A stretch of DNA of 64,000 nt from Prorocentrum cordatum (GCA_963575745.1 CAUYUJ010018901.1:128688-192687), one strand, 5' to 3'; positions 41,680 to 52,194 are shown, counted from the first letter of the stretch. Notes: generated from the letters alone by a model not told the origin. Program-made: numbers and translations.

Positions 41680-41850
41680 GCGAATCCACAAGAATCCGCA
41701 AGAATCCGCGAGAATCCGCGACGACCTCCTGGCCGAAACGCAAGCGAATCCACAAGAATCCGCAAGAATCCGCGAGAATCCGCGACGACCTCCTGGCGGA
41801 AACGCAAGCGAATCCACAAGAATCCGCAAGAATCCGCGAGCGATTTCTTG
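41680..41850. repeat. 64-bp tandem repeat, 2.7 copies
   Basis: GCGAATCCACAAGAATCCGC begins at 41680, 41744 and 41808. Inside each unit the shorter word AGAATCCGC is itself repeated. Confidence 0.85.
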
Positions 41851-41947
41851 GGAATGACGCCAGGGGCGCCGAAGGGAGTCCGCATGGGCCCCGGCGCCAC
41901 CCGAACCTTGATTTTTTCTCTGAGAGCACGCGCACAGCCTAAGACAA

Positions 41948-42751
41948 TCAAGGAAGCCCCTGGATCTCCAAGAACCGCGCCTCGACATCGCCCGGGTCGG
42001 GGACCCCGGCGAGATGCGCGGCCTTGTTGGCGCAAGAAGGCCCGATGGCCTCCCACGCGGCCAACCAGGCAGCGGCCCGCTGCGGGCTGCCCCCATGGTC
42101 GGCCACGAAGACGTCTTTCTCGCACCGGGGGCCGTGGAGACCCGTGCATCTACACACGCAGAGGGCTCTGCGTTTCCCACTCGAGTGCGTGCAGTTGTCG
42201 AAATGCACTTTGAGGCCGTCCTTCATGACCACCGCCGGGATGGCAAAGGTCGGCACTGCGTGCGCGGCATCTGCGCCAGCCAGCCAGTCCTCTGGGACGG
42301 CGGCCACCGCCGGCTGGTCGCAGAGGGCCGCAGGGGCCTCCACCTCGTCGCCCACGCGGCCATCCTCCAGCGCCAACGCGGCCTCGCCAGCAGGAAGCAC
42401 TGGAGGGAGCAATCCGGCGGCGATGGCGAGGAAGTGTTTGTTGGCGTAGCGCGGGAAGTCGCCCTTCTCGTGAAGCCCCGCGAGGTCCTCCAATGCCAGC
42501 AAGCACTTGTAATAGCCATCGCACTGCCTCGCCCGGATGCCGTCCAACCCTTTCGCCAGAATGCCCTGCACGCCCTCAAGGGCCCTCAAGAAGGAGGATT
42601 GGTAAGTCAAGGCGCCCCGGCCGACAAGGCGCCTGCTCGTCGCAGTGTGCTCTGCCAGCTGCTCATCACTCAAAGCCCACCCTTGGCGAATCAAATCGCA
42701 GAGCAGTTGGGGTTTGTTCGTTGCCTGCGACACCAGCCTTTCGATCAACAT
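41948..42751 (-). CDS. DDE-transposase-like gene, C-terminal exon
   Basis: About 265 residues ending at TGA (41948-41950). The helical N part (RLVGRGALTYQSSFLRALEG; CDGYYKCLLALEDLAGLHEK) leads to KVHFDNCTHSSGKRRALCVC, a segment I recall from the C end of a large dinoflagellate protein family. C, H and D residues are frequent (RCTGLHGPRCEKDVFVADHG), possibly metal-binding. I take it as the last exon of the same transcription unit as the exons up to 48374; the junction to the exon upstream is not resolved. Confidence 0.45.
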   Translation of the reverse strand: MLIERLVSQATNKPQLLCDLIRQGWALSDEQLAEHTATSRRLVGRGALTYQSSFLRALEGVQGILAKGLDGIRARQCDGYYKCLLALEDLAGLHEKGDFPRYANKHFLAIAAGLLPPVLPAGEAALALEDGRVGDEVEAPAALCDQPAVAAVPEDWLAGADAAHAVPTFAIPAVVMKDGLKVHFDNCTHSSGKRRALCVCRCTGLHGPRCEKDVFVADHGGSPQRAAAWLAAWEAIGPSCANKAAHLAGVPDPGDVEARFLEIQGLP

Positions 42752-42852
42752 TGAACGGAGGCCGGAATCGAAGCAACCAAGACTTCAGTTCACAGTGCAA
42801 GCCTGGACACCTGGAGCAGGCGTTGCACATGCATAACCGCGTCTCGCGTGCT

Positions 42853-43917
42853 TCAATGCCGTGCCAACGCGTCCATATATGATGGGAGGCCGATCTCGCC
42901 GCCTGTCTCTCGAGTGATATTCGGCATCACCTCCTCCCTGCGCGCCACCTTGGTCGGCGTCCAAACCAAAGCATCAGGGCTGAGCTTCACCATCCGCTCG
43001 CCGAAGTCATCCACGGCCTCCTGGAGCATGCCCAAGTCGATCATGATGTTGAGGGTGTGCAAGTCATATGTCTCCATCGACAGACATGACACCCATTGGT
43101 CCACGACTTCGATATTGGCGCCATGGACACAACGGCAGAAATTAGCCATGATGCCTTTCGTCCTGAGGGCCAGGGCACCGTCACTCGCAGGCACGCCGAT
43201 GCCTGCTTCCAAGTCCGGCTGTGAAACTATGGGAACGTCATCCTGACGCGCTGGCATCATCGCGCCCAGAGTGTCCAGGCGCGCGGTCAGATCCTCCCTC
43301 AACTCAGGCCGCGCGGCCTTCATAACAATGCGCCACCTGAAGATCTTACCGATGTCCGCAAGCGCGCAAAAGTTGGCCAAGTCAACATCGTGTGGACTCG
43401 CTGCCGTCTCCGTGAGGTGCACGGCCTTGTACTCAGGCAAAGCGCTCCGGACTTCCAGCCTCTGCAGCCGAATGCACCACTTGTTATTCTCTGCGTCCAA
43501 GGACGCCGCGAGCTTTCGATTCTCGGGCCTCGCTTCAAGCACTCTCACGAAAGCCAAATCCTGCGGCTGTTGCCAATCGACATTTGGAGCGTTGCAAGCT
43601 GCCGCGATGTCGTCAGCCAGAGCGTGCAAACTACCTGGGAGAGCAGCCCTGGCAGCCCTGCCGAGCATCTCTGCAGGCACGCTCCACAAACACTCCGGTT
43701 GAGAGAGATGATCTTTCATGAACTGCACCATCATCGTAGCTGAAGGCCCGAGCGGCGGACTGTCGCTCGGTTTGGTGCAAAGGGCAAGGTCATCCACGAC
43801 TTGCTTGTGCAAAGACACCTCGCAAACAACGCCCCTAAACTGCGCCTCCGAAGAATACAAGAACAAATGTTCCCGGATCAGCTGGGCCTTGGCACGGTTA
43901 TCAATCGAAAGGGACAT
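42853..43917 (-). CDS. DDE-transposase-like gene, exon with no recognised domain
   Basis: The frame from about 43917 (MSLSIDNRAKAQLIREHLFL) to 42853 encodes about 354 helical residues, for example MMVQFMKDHLSQPECLW and LANFCALADIGKIFRWRI. It remains open upstream to 44073, where a polypurine tract starts on the coding strand. A GTAAGT word at about 43950 on the coding strand may be a donor, so the true exon border is uncertain. No motif suggests an enzyme. Confidence 0.45.
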   Translation of the reverse strand: MSLSIDNRAKAQLIREHLFLYSSEAQFRGVVCEVSLHKQVVDDLALCTKPSDSPPLGPSATMMVQFMKDHLSQPECLWSVPAEMLGRAARAALPGSLHALADDIAAACNAPNVDWQQPQDLAFVRVLEARPENRKLAASLDAENNKWCIRLQRLEVRSALPEYKAVHLTETAASPHDVDLANFCALADIGKIFRWRIVMKAARPELREDLTARLDTLGAMMPARQDDVPIVSQPDLEAGIGVPASDGALALRTKGIMANFCRCVHGANIEVVDQWVSCLSMETYDLHTLNIMIDLGMLQEAVDDFGERMVKLSPDALVWTPTKVARREEVMPNITRETGGEIGLPSYMDALARH

Positions 43918-44039
43918 AACGAATCTTCGGCTTTGGCCCGTCTGAGACTTACACGCGAACAATGGGGATACGATCGATGCCGTCGCCAGTCCAATACTTT
44001 CGAACGACCCCGTACGCTTGTCCACATGGGGGTGGCAGG

Positions 44040-44379
44040 GGGGGATTCTCCTCCTCCTCCTCCACCTCCTCATCCCTCCTCCTCCTCCTCCTCGTCCTCC
44101 TCCTCCTCCTCCTCCTCCTCCTCCTCCTCCTCGTCCTCCTCCTCGTCCTCCTCCTCGTCCTCCTCCTCGTCCTCCTCGGCCTCCTCCTCCTCCTCCTCCT
44201 CCTCCTCCTCCTCCTCCCCCTCCTCTCAGTCCTCCTCCTCCGTACTCCTCCTCCTCCTCCTCCTCCTCCTCCTCCTCCTCAGTCCTCCTCCTCAGTCCTC
44301 CTCCTCGTCCTCCTCGGCCTCCTCCTCCTCCTCCTCCTCCTCCTCGTCATCCTCTTCTTCCTCCTCTCCTACTCCGTGC
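44040..44379. repeat. (CCT)n tract, probable intron of the DDE-like gene
   Basis: Almost pure CCT/CCTCGT repeats (GGA on the coding strand). Long Ser-, Pro- or Leu-rich frames on the plus strand are repeat translation. Confidence 0.75.
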
Positions 44380-44640
44380 ACCAGTCCAAGCTGGCCTGGC
44401 AGCTGCACTTGAACCACGCCGTGTTTGACGATTTACGGTGCAATCTCGATATGCACTTCGTGTTCCAAGCCACCTCTCGGCCAATATACATCATCTCTGA
44501 ACAACGCGATTCATTACCACACCGCTTCCAAGAGGTATTCCGTGACATACGCACCTTGCCGCGGCAATGCCCGTTCGCGCCAGAGACTGAATCGATTGAC
44601 CAGCACACATGTTTGGACCACATCAGGCATGCAACCGTTC
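44380..44640 (-). CDS. DDE-transposase-like gene, small middle exon (tentative)
   Basis: Between two polypyrimidine tracts a non-repetitive segment encodes CLMWSKHVCWSIDSVSG, MMYIGREVAWNTKCISRL and NTAWFKCSCQASLDWC on the minus strand. Cys and Trp are frequent and codon use looks ordinary, unlike the flanking repeats. A GT donor (GACTG, then GTGCACGG) lies at its 3' end. It fits as an exon between the 45.4-47.2 kb and 42.9-43.9 kb exons, but its phase was not verified. Confidence 0.4.
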
Positions 44641-44654
44641 CTTGGATGATTTTT

Positions 44655-45438
44655 TTCGCTCGAAGAAATGCCCCCATCCTCCTCCTCCCCCCACTCCCCT
44701 CCTCAGCCACCTCCCCCACCTCCTCCTTTTATCTCGAGCCTTGCTCCCCCGCGCTCGCGTCGATAGTCCTGCCCCTCCCTCCCCATTCCCCTCCTCCTCC
44801 CTCGTCCCCCCTCTCTTCCTCTCCCCCCCCCCCCCCGCCCTCGGAACGCAGCGACACAAGCCGACCTTAGCACCCAGGCAATATGGAGCGGGAGGCCATA
44901 GGATGGCATGGGAAGCCACAGGGACCCAGACAACAACGATCCACAGCGCTGGAGACTTTGGACCCTCCGCCACATTCTCCCCCTCCTCGCCCGCCCAGCT
45001 CCCACCCCTCCCCGCCCTCCTCGACTTGGCCCCTCCTTTTCCCGAGTGGTTTATGAGCTCCGACGAACGCAAAGCCGAAGACGCGCAAACCTCGACGCCC
45101 ATTTTGACTGCACGGCGGCACCGTTAAAGTAGACACCCTCCACCTTGCAGGAGGCAAACACCCATTGCAAACACAAACTAATAGTGCTATTGTGTATGCA
45201 CGTTGCTGTTGTTAGGGCATGGGCTTGCTGCATGTAGCTTGGGGTGACCTATGCTCTGCATGGTTGTTCAGCGCGGCTGGGCGGAAGGATTGCGTGCCCT
45301 GTGGTTGTGAATGTGTTGCTGTGCGCGCTCACTGCAATTTACCTTCACACGCGACTGTCTGAAATGAGCCGGGCCGCAGGGGCGGGGGCAGAAGGCACGA
45401 GGGTGGGCCCGCGGGCGAGTGGACGGCAAAACGTATCA
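44655..45438. other. Probable intron: C-rich and CCT tracts, then unique DNA
   Basis: Polypyrimidine runs occupy about 44660-44850 and 44980-45030. The unique part 45130-45438 shows nothing recognisable. Confidence 0.4.
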
Positions 45439-47172
45439 TCACATTGGGACAAGAAACCTCAACCTCGGCGGCGTGACGAACTCGAGCAAACCCCTGGCGA
45501 GGTTCCGCTTCCGGTAGGTCGCGACGGCGAAGGCGAAGAACCGAGGGGCATCCAACATCTCGAGCAACTCCTTCCGTTTGACCCTGGAGTTTATCAAAGA
45601 AGGGAGTCGCGATGCGACCTTCTTCCCATGATGGTGGACCCGGGAGTGGACAGCCTCAACTTTCCGAGTAATCAAGGAAGCAAGTGCGTACTGCAGTAGC
45701 TCAGCGTGGGCTGTGGCCCCCAGTCCTCCACCAGCGGCGAATCTTTCCAACTCGATTCGCCTGGGGTTCGTCTCGCCCACAAGCATGAAAGATGTCACCC
45801 TGTGTAACTTATGGGCGTCGCCCCGTCCTACAATGGCATCCCGCTCCTGAACGCACTCTCGACAAATCTCACGGGCGCGCTCAATAGGCTCGCCGAGAAG
45901 AACGTGGCTCAGAACACCTAGCATTTTGAAGGGCAGCCACAGAAGGTACTGCATCTTGAGAGTCCAACTGGCAATGATTTTGGTCTTCAACTCGTCCAAA
46001 AGGTTCACCAGGATGCCGCGCAGCTCCGCGGTGCAACTCTCGGACGCCAGGAAATTCCTGTACGACTTTGCGCCTGCGCCTCGCACTAACTTCAACAAAG
46101 GGTCGAGCCCATGGGTGACGAGCTCCACTGCCCTTCGACCGCTCCACGGACACGATTTCGCAGCTTGTCTGCACTTTGCCAGCCTGCTCCTAAAGGAATC
46201 GGGATTGCCGCGGCCACGCTCGAGTAAGTGTTCGTGGCATCGGCAACCCTCCAAGCAACCCACGGCGCGCTTGATGGCACTGCACAACGATTGGAGGGCC
46301 AGCGCGACCCCATGCAGTTTGTTGCAACTCATTGCGCTGTGGAGCCGAACCGCGGTATCACTGTCTTTTTTGCTCCATTTCAAATCGCCCAGAAAAGGTT
46401 CCAGCTTAAATGTGGACTGCAAAGGCTGTATCAACGGCACCAAGCAATCTAGAAAGTTAGACAAATACTCCCACTTCCAATTGAAATTCTGATTGATGGA
46501 CCACGCCTCGAAACTCATCCTCTGGGGGTGCCCTCTCAAGCACACCTCGACGAGCCGGCATCGCAGGTCCCTGTTTGACAAGAAAGCCGCAATCGAAACA
46601 AAATGGCCCCCTACCTCTTTCCAGCAATCAGTTTCTGTGACAGCAGCCTCCAAGCTGTTGAAAATCACATGTAAACAATCTGCGAAAAATAACGTCCGAG
46701 GTAACAGGAAAGCCATGATCATAGAATTCGTGGGGGCCTGGCCAACAAGCTGTCCACTCAAAGCTAATTCGTGAACCTCCGCGGTGTTCTGAAAGTTCTC
46801 GGAATACATACAAGCTGAATCGACTACGTCCTGCTCCACGCCTTGGTCAGAAGTGCACGTACGAACCTGCATCCTCGCCGCCTGGAACTTAGCCCACGCG
46901 CCAGTTTCCAAGCCCAGCATGTGATGCAGTGCGAGACTCTTGTACGCAACCCCTGCCCGCCCACGACCGAGCGTCACAAAAGGAAGGTGCCTAGACCTGA
47001 AATTGCCACAGATGGGGAGGTTGACCAATGCGCCTGCAGGCGTGCCCGCCGGGTATTCCAACCGATCCTGGAGGAAGTAGTCATGGAGAAACATGGCGGT
47101 ACGTATATCCGAATTCCGGGAATCCGGACTGCGGCGGGCACTGGGGTTCTCACACTTCTCAGCCCCCATATC
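45439..47172 (-). CDS. DDE-transposase-like gene, catalytic-core exon
   Basis: This exon follows the intron 47378-47173 in phase 0 and encodes about 577 residues. VRTCTSDQGVEQDVVD has the T-S-D-x-G-x-E form, which I take as a second catalytic Asp. ADCLHVIFNSLEAAVTETDC follows it. Later come MSFEAWSINQNFNWKWEYL, KIIASWTLKMQYLLWLPFKM and SLITRKVEAVHSRVHHHGKK. The general layout matches a repeated dinoflagellate family that I regard as an RNase-H-fold (DDE) transposase relative. The third acidic residue cannot be fixed by eye. The frame ends with TGA at 45439; a GAG-GTTGAG donor just before suggests the last residues are intronic. Confidence 0.5.
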   Translation of the reverse strand, partial: DMGAEKCENPSARRSPDSRNSDIRTAMFLHDYFLQDRLEYPAGTPAGALVNLPICGNFRSRHLPFVTLGRGRAGVAYKSLALHHMLGLETGAWAKFQAARMQVRTCTSDQGVEQDVVDSACMYSENFQNTAEVHELALSGQLVGQAPTNSMIMAFLLPRTLFFADCLHVIFNSLEAAVTETDCWKEVGGHFVSIAAFLSNRDLRCRLVEVCLRGHPQRMSFEAWSINQNFNWKWEYLSNFLDCLVPLIQPLQSTFKLEPFLGDLKWSKKDSDTAVRLHSAMSCNKLHGVALALQSLCSAIKRAVGCLEGCRCHEHLLERGRGNPDSFRSRLAKCRQAAKSCPWSGRRAVELVTHGLDPLLKLVRGAGAKSYRNFLASESCTAELRGILVNLLDELKTKIIASWTLKMQYLLWLPFKMLGVLSHVLLGEPIERAREICRECVQERDAIVGRGDAHKLHRVTSFMLVGETNPRRIELERFAAGGGLGATAHAELLQYALASLITRKVEAVHSRVHHHGKKVASRLPSLINSRVKRKELLEMLDAPRFFAFAVATYRKRNLARGLLEFVTPPRLRFLVPM

Positions 47173-47378
47173 CTGAACACGCGGCAGGGGCATAGGATTC
47201 TCACCGCCGTGCGCCCCCCAGGTCCTGATACCAGCGTCGCAGCGACGGCAAATCTTTTCGTCCCCCCAATTCCTCCGCCCTATTCAGCCCCTCCTTCCTC
47301 CTGCTCTTCCCGCTCTTCCTTCCCCACGTCCCTGCTCCTCCTCCTCCTCCAAATCCTCTCTTCGCCAATGGTTCTAAC
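47173..47378 (-). other. Intron of the DDE-like gene (206 bp, GT-AG, phase 0)
   Basis: The coding strand reads CCCAAG, then GTTAGAACC as donor, and GTGTTCAG, then GATATGGGG as acceptor. Joining them keeps the frame: HTPK continues as DMGAEKCENP. The intron holds a GGA-rich tract at about 47280-47345. Confidence 0.6.
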
Positions 47379-48374
47379 CTTGGGAGTGTGCGTGGGTTTG
47401 AGGTTTGATAGATGATGGGCCCCAGGCTCCTCTACTACGGCGAAATAATTGAAACCCAGCTGCGGGCTTGAATCTGCCATCCAATGGCGACTGTATGACG
47501 TGCTCGATATGGCGTGCCTCTGGAAATGCAAATCTATCAAGTTGACCTTGTATTCGACGGCCTCCATGCAGGTCAGGCCAGGCAGCCAGAGCTCGCCGGA
47601 ATCGATCATGCGCTGGATTGCCGCGAACTGCTCGGGCTCAATCGCGAGCCGCATGGCTCTCAAAATCGTTGCCTTCAAGGAGAGGCCACTGGAGCGCACG
47701 GAGCTCAGGAGTAACCACGCACGCAGCAAAACATCTGGGTTGAAGGAGAACTGCCCGCCGCGCCCACGAGGCTGCGTGGTCTGTCGCAGACGCAAAACGC
47801 CCACGTCGGCAACAACCTCCGATTCAGGGGCAGCGGCACCCACTGCTTCAAGTGTCGACGCGGGCGTTTCTACGCCCATCGCCAAGCAGTAAGATGCAGG
47901 CGCAATGATGCATGGCATGTCCAAGTGACCTCTCCAAACGGAGGCAACGCTGGCATGTATCTTGAAACACTTGCACCAGTCGTGCAGGTCACATGCGTTG
48001 AGGGTGTTTTTCACGACTTGGGTCTTCTTTGGGAAGGCGACATTTGCAGTAGCCAGATCAACGTTGGGTGTGAAGGTCCACCTGGGGTCGATCTGGAGCA
48101 ACCTGAAGTCCTCAATCTGCCATGCCAGTAGGTCGGGATCTTGGAACACGCGCCGCTGGACTTCTATTGCCCTCGCATACGTCTCCGGGCCAAGCCGTTG
48201 AACCGACGTCAACCTCGCAGCACCGAGAACTCGCAAAACCTTATCGTCCTGATGGACGATCAACACCTGCTGGGGCAAAGCGTTTTTGCGCTTACGCTTC
48301 TCGCCCCCATGGGCCGGAGGACGCCGCCCAATGGGGCACTGGTGCACATCAGGCAATCCGATATCGATATCCAT
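47379..48374 (-). CDS. DDE-transposase-like gene, N-terminal exon
   Basis: ATG at 48374 (CCATGG on the minus strand is CCCATGG, a good context) opens 332 codons to the splice donor at 47379. A basic stretch (GGEKRKRKNALPQQ) could be a nuclear localisation signal. Middle helices (LSSVRSSGLSLKATILRAMR) precede SRHWMADSSPQLGFNYFAVV. The A-D-S-S-P-Q motif supplies the first candidate catalytic Asp of the DDE-like core. The first exon of the mRNA may lie further upstream. Nothing in 48480-48880 is recognised as promoter or SL relic. Confidence 0.5.
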
Positions 48375-48879
48375 GGGACGGCCCTGGTGCCAGACGTTTC
48401 GAACCAGAGCACTGCCGCTGCTACACTTCAGGGCACGCGTGACAGGCTGCTGGCAGGCTTACGCTTACAGGCGTGCTTAAATTGATGCAAAGATGCAATG
48501 ATGCAATGCTGCTGGTGCATTGTTGTTTGTCCTAGTTGCTCGCGTTTTTCACCAGTCCGCCGACCCCTCTGGGGTGATATGCGCGTGAGATACTGTTCCA
48601 GTCTCATTTCGATGCCACGCGGGCTGTGATCGAAATAGTTGCGCGATGCCCGTCCGACAGCCCCCATGTGCCAAGCGCCTGATGATGCTTGCGGCTTTGG
48701 GGGCCCGGCCCGCTTCCCCGAAAACCATTCGCCCAGGTCCGTTGCCTCACACAGAACTGTAGCCCACCATGCAATGAAAAACCCTGGACCGATCGATTCG
48801 GGCTGCCACGCCTGCCCAACCGAAGTCCGCCCTCGCCCGCCCGTTTCGCCATCGCCCTCCCACCCATCCTTCGTATATT

Positions 48880-49135
48880 GCCCATCCCTCCTCCTCATCC
48901 TCCTCTGCCTCCTCTACCTCCTCCTCTTCCTCCTCCTCCTTCCACTCCTCGTCATCACCCTCACCCCATCTTCCCCCTCCTCCTCCTCCTCCTGCCGGCG
49001 TTCCTCCTCCCCCGCCCCCTCCTCCGCCTTCTTCTTCTCTTTCTCCACCTACTGCTCCAACTCCTCCTCCTCCTCCTCCTCCTCCTCCTCCTCCTCCCCC
49101 TCCTCCTCCTCCTCCTCCTCCTTCTCCTATTCGTC
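48880..49135. repeat. (CCT)n/(CTC)n polypyrimidine tract
   Basis: Nearly continuous CCT/CTC repeats with a few interruptions. Open frames on both strands here are artefacts. From 49136 to 49600 no gene is recognised; a GAGAGAGTGAGCGAG run lies at about 49355-49385. Confidence 0.8.
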
Positions 49136-49609
49136 CCCTTCATTATCCCCTTCTTCTCCCCACCTTCCGGTTTCTGTACCCACTTTTTCCGCGTTCCAAA
49201 TCGCACTCCTGCCCCGGCACTCAGGTTGGACTTTTGCTCGCGCCCCCGCCCTGCCCCCCCCAGTCCTTTTTCCCCCCGGTGCGAACCGGAAAGCGTTCGG
49301 GTCCGAAAGCACTGACGGGCGCAGGCTCGGCGGCCCGTCTGCCCGGAAAGACGGGGGGAGAGAGAGTGAGCGAGAAGGAGAGAGGGAATTACATGAGGGG
49401 GGCGATGGAGAATGGGATGCACTCCTATACGTATACATGGAGATGTAGATTTTATAGATATCGGCTTTGCACGAGGCGGGCGCACTCAACTCCGCGGTGC
49501 GCCATCGCGACTGAAACGTGCCCGGAGGCAAAACAGCTAACAATGAGCGCCCGATCGTTCGGCATCGTGCCGACGACGCGCCCGAGGGCCCCCGCAGCCG
49601 AAACCTACC

Positions 49610-50296
49610 TTTTGACGGCCCGACCCCCCCCGCAACTCCGACCCTCATACCCAGCCCTCTCCATCTGGGCGGTCGCGATCCGGTCGTCGAAGATCCGTCA
49701 CCACTCCGCCGCCGTGTGCAGCTGGCCGAGCGGCGGGAACCTGTGCAGCAGAGCGTTGGCCGGGATCGCCGGCGGAACGGACCCTTGCAGGCACGGCTTG
49801 CCTCCGAGGGCCCGGATGTCCTCTGGATAGACATCGCCATCACGAGTGACGATGACCCACGTCGTCCCCCGCACCTTGCAGAGCAGGAGGCGCTCGTGCC
49901 AGTGCGCCTCCCCGCCCCCGTACCACACCAGAATCAAGCGACCTGGGGCGATCGGCTTCGAATCGGCCATGCACCGCCCGGCGAAGCCCCGAGCCGAACA
50001 AGGCCCCAGCGCAGCAGCCCGTCGCCAGCCCGAAGAGGCCCGCGACCACCACCGCGACGATCCACCACCTGCTGAGGTCGGGCGCCGCCTTCGGGCAGCT
50101 GACCTCCGGACAGCTCGGGCAGGCCGCGCCCCCGAGCGTGCAGGGCGGGCACTGCAGGGCACGCCAGGCTGGGAGAGCAGGTGCAGTCGGGGCACACCTG
50201 CGCGGTCTGCCCAGCCCACACCAGGCTCGCGGTGCCCGCCGTCCGCAGCGTCTCCCGCGCAGCTTCCAGCACAGCGTCCGACAGCCACTTGGGCAT
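49610..50296 (-). pseudogene. 5' fragment of a retroelement: membrane-spanning Gag N-terminus
   Basis: ATG at 50296 starts MPKWLSDAVLEAARETLRTA and a Cys-rich stretch (VCPDCTCSPSLACP). After a shift near 50150 the next frame gives CPPCTLGGAACPSCPEVSCP and a membrane segment (WWIVAVVVAGLFGLATGCCA). A second shift near 49990 leads to ADSKPIAPGRLILVWYGGGE, VRGTTWVIVTRDGDVYPED and QLHTAAEW. A TGA at 49698-49700 replaces an expected Trp codon, and the frame goes on (RIFDDRIATAQMERAGYEG) to about 49610. I recognise this order from the start of dinoflagellate retroelement polyproteins. The rest of the element is missing. Its A repeat (50342-50458) lies just upstream. Confidence 0.55.
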
Positions 50297-50341
50297 GCAC
50301 GGGCTGGCGCGGCGGCGGCGGGCGGCGCGCGCGAACCTCCT

Positions 50342-50458
50342 GAACAACAGAAGGCTATGAGCACGGGACGGGCGAGGCACGCGATGCTCCTGCTACCTTC
50401 CCCCTACTCGTGTCACTGTACGGCCCCCGTGTCGTCATTACTGTGCACGCACTCTCAT
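50342..50458. repeat. A repeat of an element-1-family retroelement
   Basis: 117 bp, about one mismatch from A2 of element 1 (12843-12959). It lies immediately upstream of the minus-strand Gag fragment, where an A1 repeat is expected. Its outer end runs straight into (CAT)n. Confidence 0.85.
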
Positions 50459-50524
50459 CATCATCATCATCACCATCATCACCATCACCACCATCATCAT
50501 CATCATCATCATCATCAGCAGCAG

Positions 50525-50556
<32 letters not shown>

Positions 50557-50725
50557 GTGTCATGATCATTATCATCACCATCAGTGCCATCACAATTATC
50601 AGTATCAACTTCATCACCCTCATCATCATCATCGTCATCATCACGTCTCCCTCGAACCATCATCGGTGTCATCACCATTACCATCACCATCATCGTCATA
50701 ATCAGCATCACCATCATGATAATGA
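50456..50725. repeat. Long (CAT/ATC)n microsatellite
   Basis: Imperfect CAT, CAC and CAG triplets extend for about 270 bp. Poly-His or poly-Met/Asp frames are artefacts. Confidence 0.85.
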
Positions 50726-51623
50726 TGGTCATGATGGGCATGAGGATGATCGGGATGAACAGCATGAGAAGTTTGGCCCAAATCCTCACCGTGCCAGCGT
50801 ACCCGATCCCACGACCGTGGCACTTCCCTTATTTTCGAGGCCAACCCCTTCCCCCATGGACGCCACGTGGGTGGCACGCCCCGCCCAACTCGACGGACAC
50901 GTTTTTCGTCATGGATACGATCAAGCTGGAAGGCATTGTCTGGATCATTCCAGGCGGCAGAAGTTTGGAACTCGGCTTCGAGGGGCCGCCTGGCCTCTCG
51001 GAGATCACGTGCCTGGTCTTCAGGTGGGGCCATGCATGCGGCTACCCATGGCCGCCCAGGGCATACTTAAACGGTGGGCCGCGTCTCCCCGTAAGATCCG
51101 TGTGAGGGGTGCGCCGAAAGTTTGCATCTAGATCTTACCCCATGCCCCAGGTGCCACGTGTACGAACGCATGGCCAGGACCCAGTACTTCATCACCTGGT
51201 GAAGGTAGGGTGGCAAAAACAAAAAATCAAACAAACCATCGTGGCCGAGTGGCCGAGGCGAGAGAGCAACTCCAAGCGACCGAACGGCTCCTCCACCTCA
51301 AGCTCCTCCTCCTCGTTCTTTCATGCTGCAACCCTCCCTTCTCCTCCCTCCTCCTTCCTCCTTCTTCCTCATTCCTCTATTCTCCCTCCTTTCACCCCTC
51401 CCCTATCCTACTCATCATTTTTTCTTCTCCATCCTCATTCCTCCGCATCCCTTCCCCACTGCAGGTTCCCTCTTGTCCTCTCTCACCATTCATGCTCCTC
51501 CCTCCTCCTTCCTCCTCCACTTACCTATCTCATCATTCCTCCTCCTCCTCCTCCTCGATCGGCTCGAACGGTTCCAGAGGCTGCCCTGCCCTCGTACCCC
51601 CGCAGGGGCTTCAGAGTTCCGCG
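50726..51623. other. Mostly unassigned; polypyrimidine tract at 51296-51555
   Basis: The stretch 50790-51210 is non-repetitive and keeps open frames on both strands (plus: DTIKLEGIVWIIPGGRSLEL; ends 51105), but nothing is recognised. A GAAG-GTAGGG word at 51203 followed by 250 bp of CTCC-rich DNA could be a plus-strand intron leading to the small frame at 51624. This is conjecture. Confidence 0.3.
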
Positions 51624-51860
51624 ATGGCGGACATCCAGGGCCGCATCAGCAAAGCGATTAAGGAGATCGTGGGCACAAAGACTGACGGCGACCTCATCTC
51701 GTGGAACACCCACGGGAGCAAACGCACACGAAGATTGGCTACATACTTGCTCGAGACGGGGCAATGGAGGCTCATACGCAGGCTCCAGGAGATCAGCCCG
51801 ACCCTCCGGTTCGACATCGGAGACTTAGAGATTGGGACGTTCGGGGTGCCACGGGTTTAA
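51624..51860 (+). CDS. Small hypothetical protein or exon, 78 residues
   Basis: ATG at 51624 (GCGATGGCGG) to TAA at 51858. The product begins MADIQGRISKAIKEIVGTKT and is helical and basic, with SKRTRRLATYLLETGQWRLI. It is not repeat-derived, unlike its surroundings, which is the main reason to list it. It may be the last exon of a plus-strand gene whose intron is the CTCC-rich tract upstream. No family is recognised. Confidence 0.3.
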   Translation: MADIQGRISKAIKEIVGTKTDGDLISWNTHGSKRTRRLATYLLETGQWRLIRRLQEISPTLRFDIGDLEIGTFGVPRV

Positions 51861-52145
51861 ACATACCCCAGGAGGAGGAGGAGGAGGAGGAGGAAGGTGA
51901 AAATAGGCAGGAAAATTTAAAAGGCTGCCGCCTCTGCCGCCGACCCCAAATGAGGCCTTGTGTTGCGTTTGTTTTCAGTGTCGCTGCGAGCGGTTCCCGC
52001 AACAGCGGGGAAGTGAGGAGGGCGGTTTTCATGTTGAGTAAGTGACGACGCGGGCAGCGCTGCAGCGGGAACGCGATACGGAACGAGCGGGTGCCGGGGT
52101 GGACGGCGCTTGTGTATGTGTGGGCGCGTTTGTGTGCGATCGTGT

Positions 52146-52160
52146 TTTTTCTCCTCTCTC

Positions 52161-52194
<34 letters not shown>

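Noticed and set aside
43801-44412. Ser-rich or Pro-rich plus-strand proteins
   Set aside because: These are translations of (CCT)n; the strand with real coding content is the minus strand.
51236-51330. tRNA-Ser-like start (GTGGCCGAGTGG)
   Set aside because: It matches the box A consensus only; no box B (GGTTCGANNCC) or cloverleaf follows.
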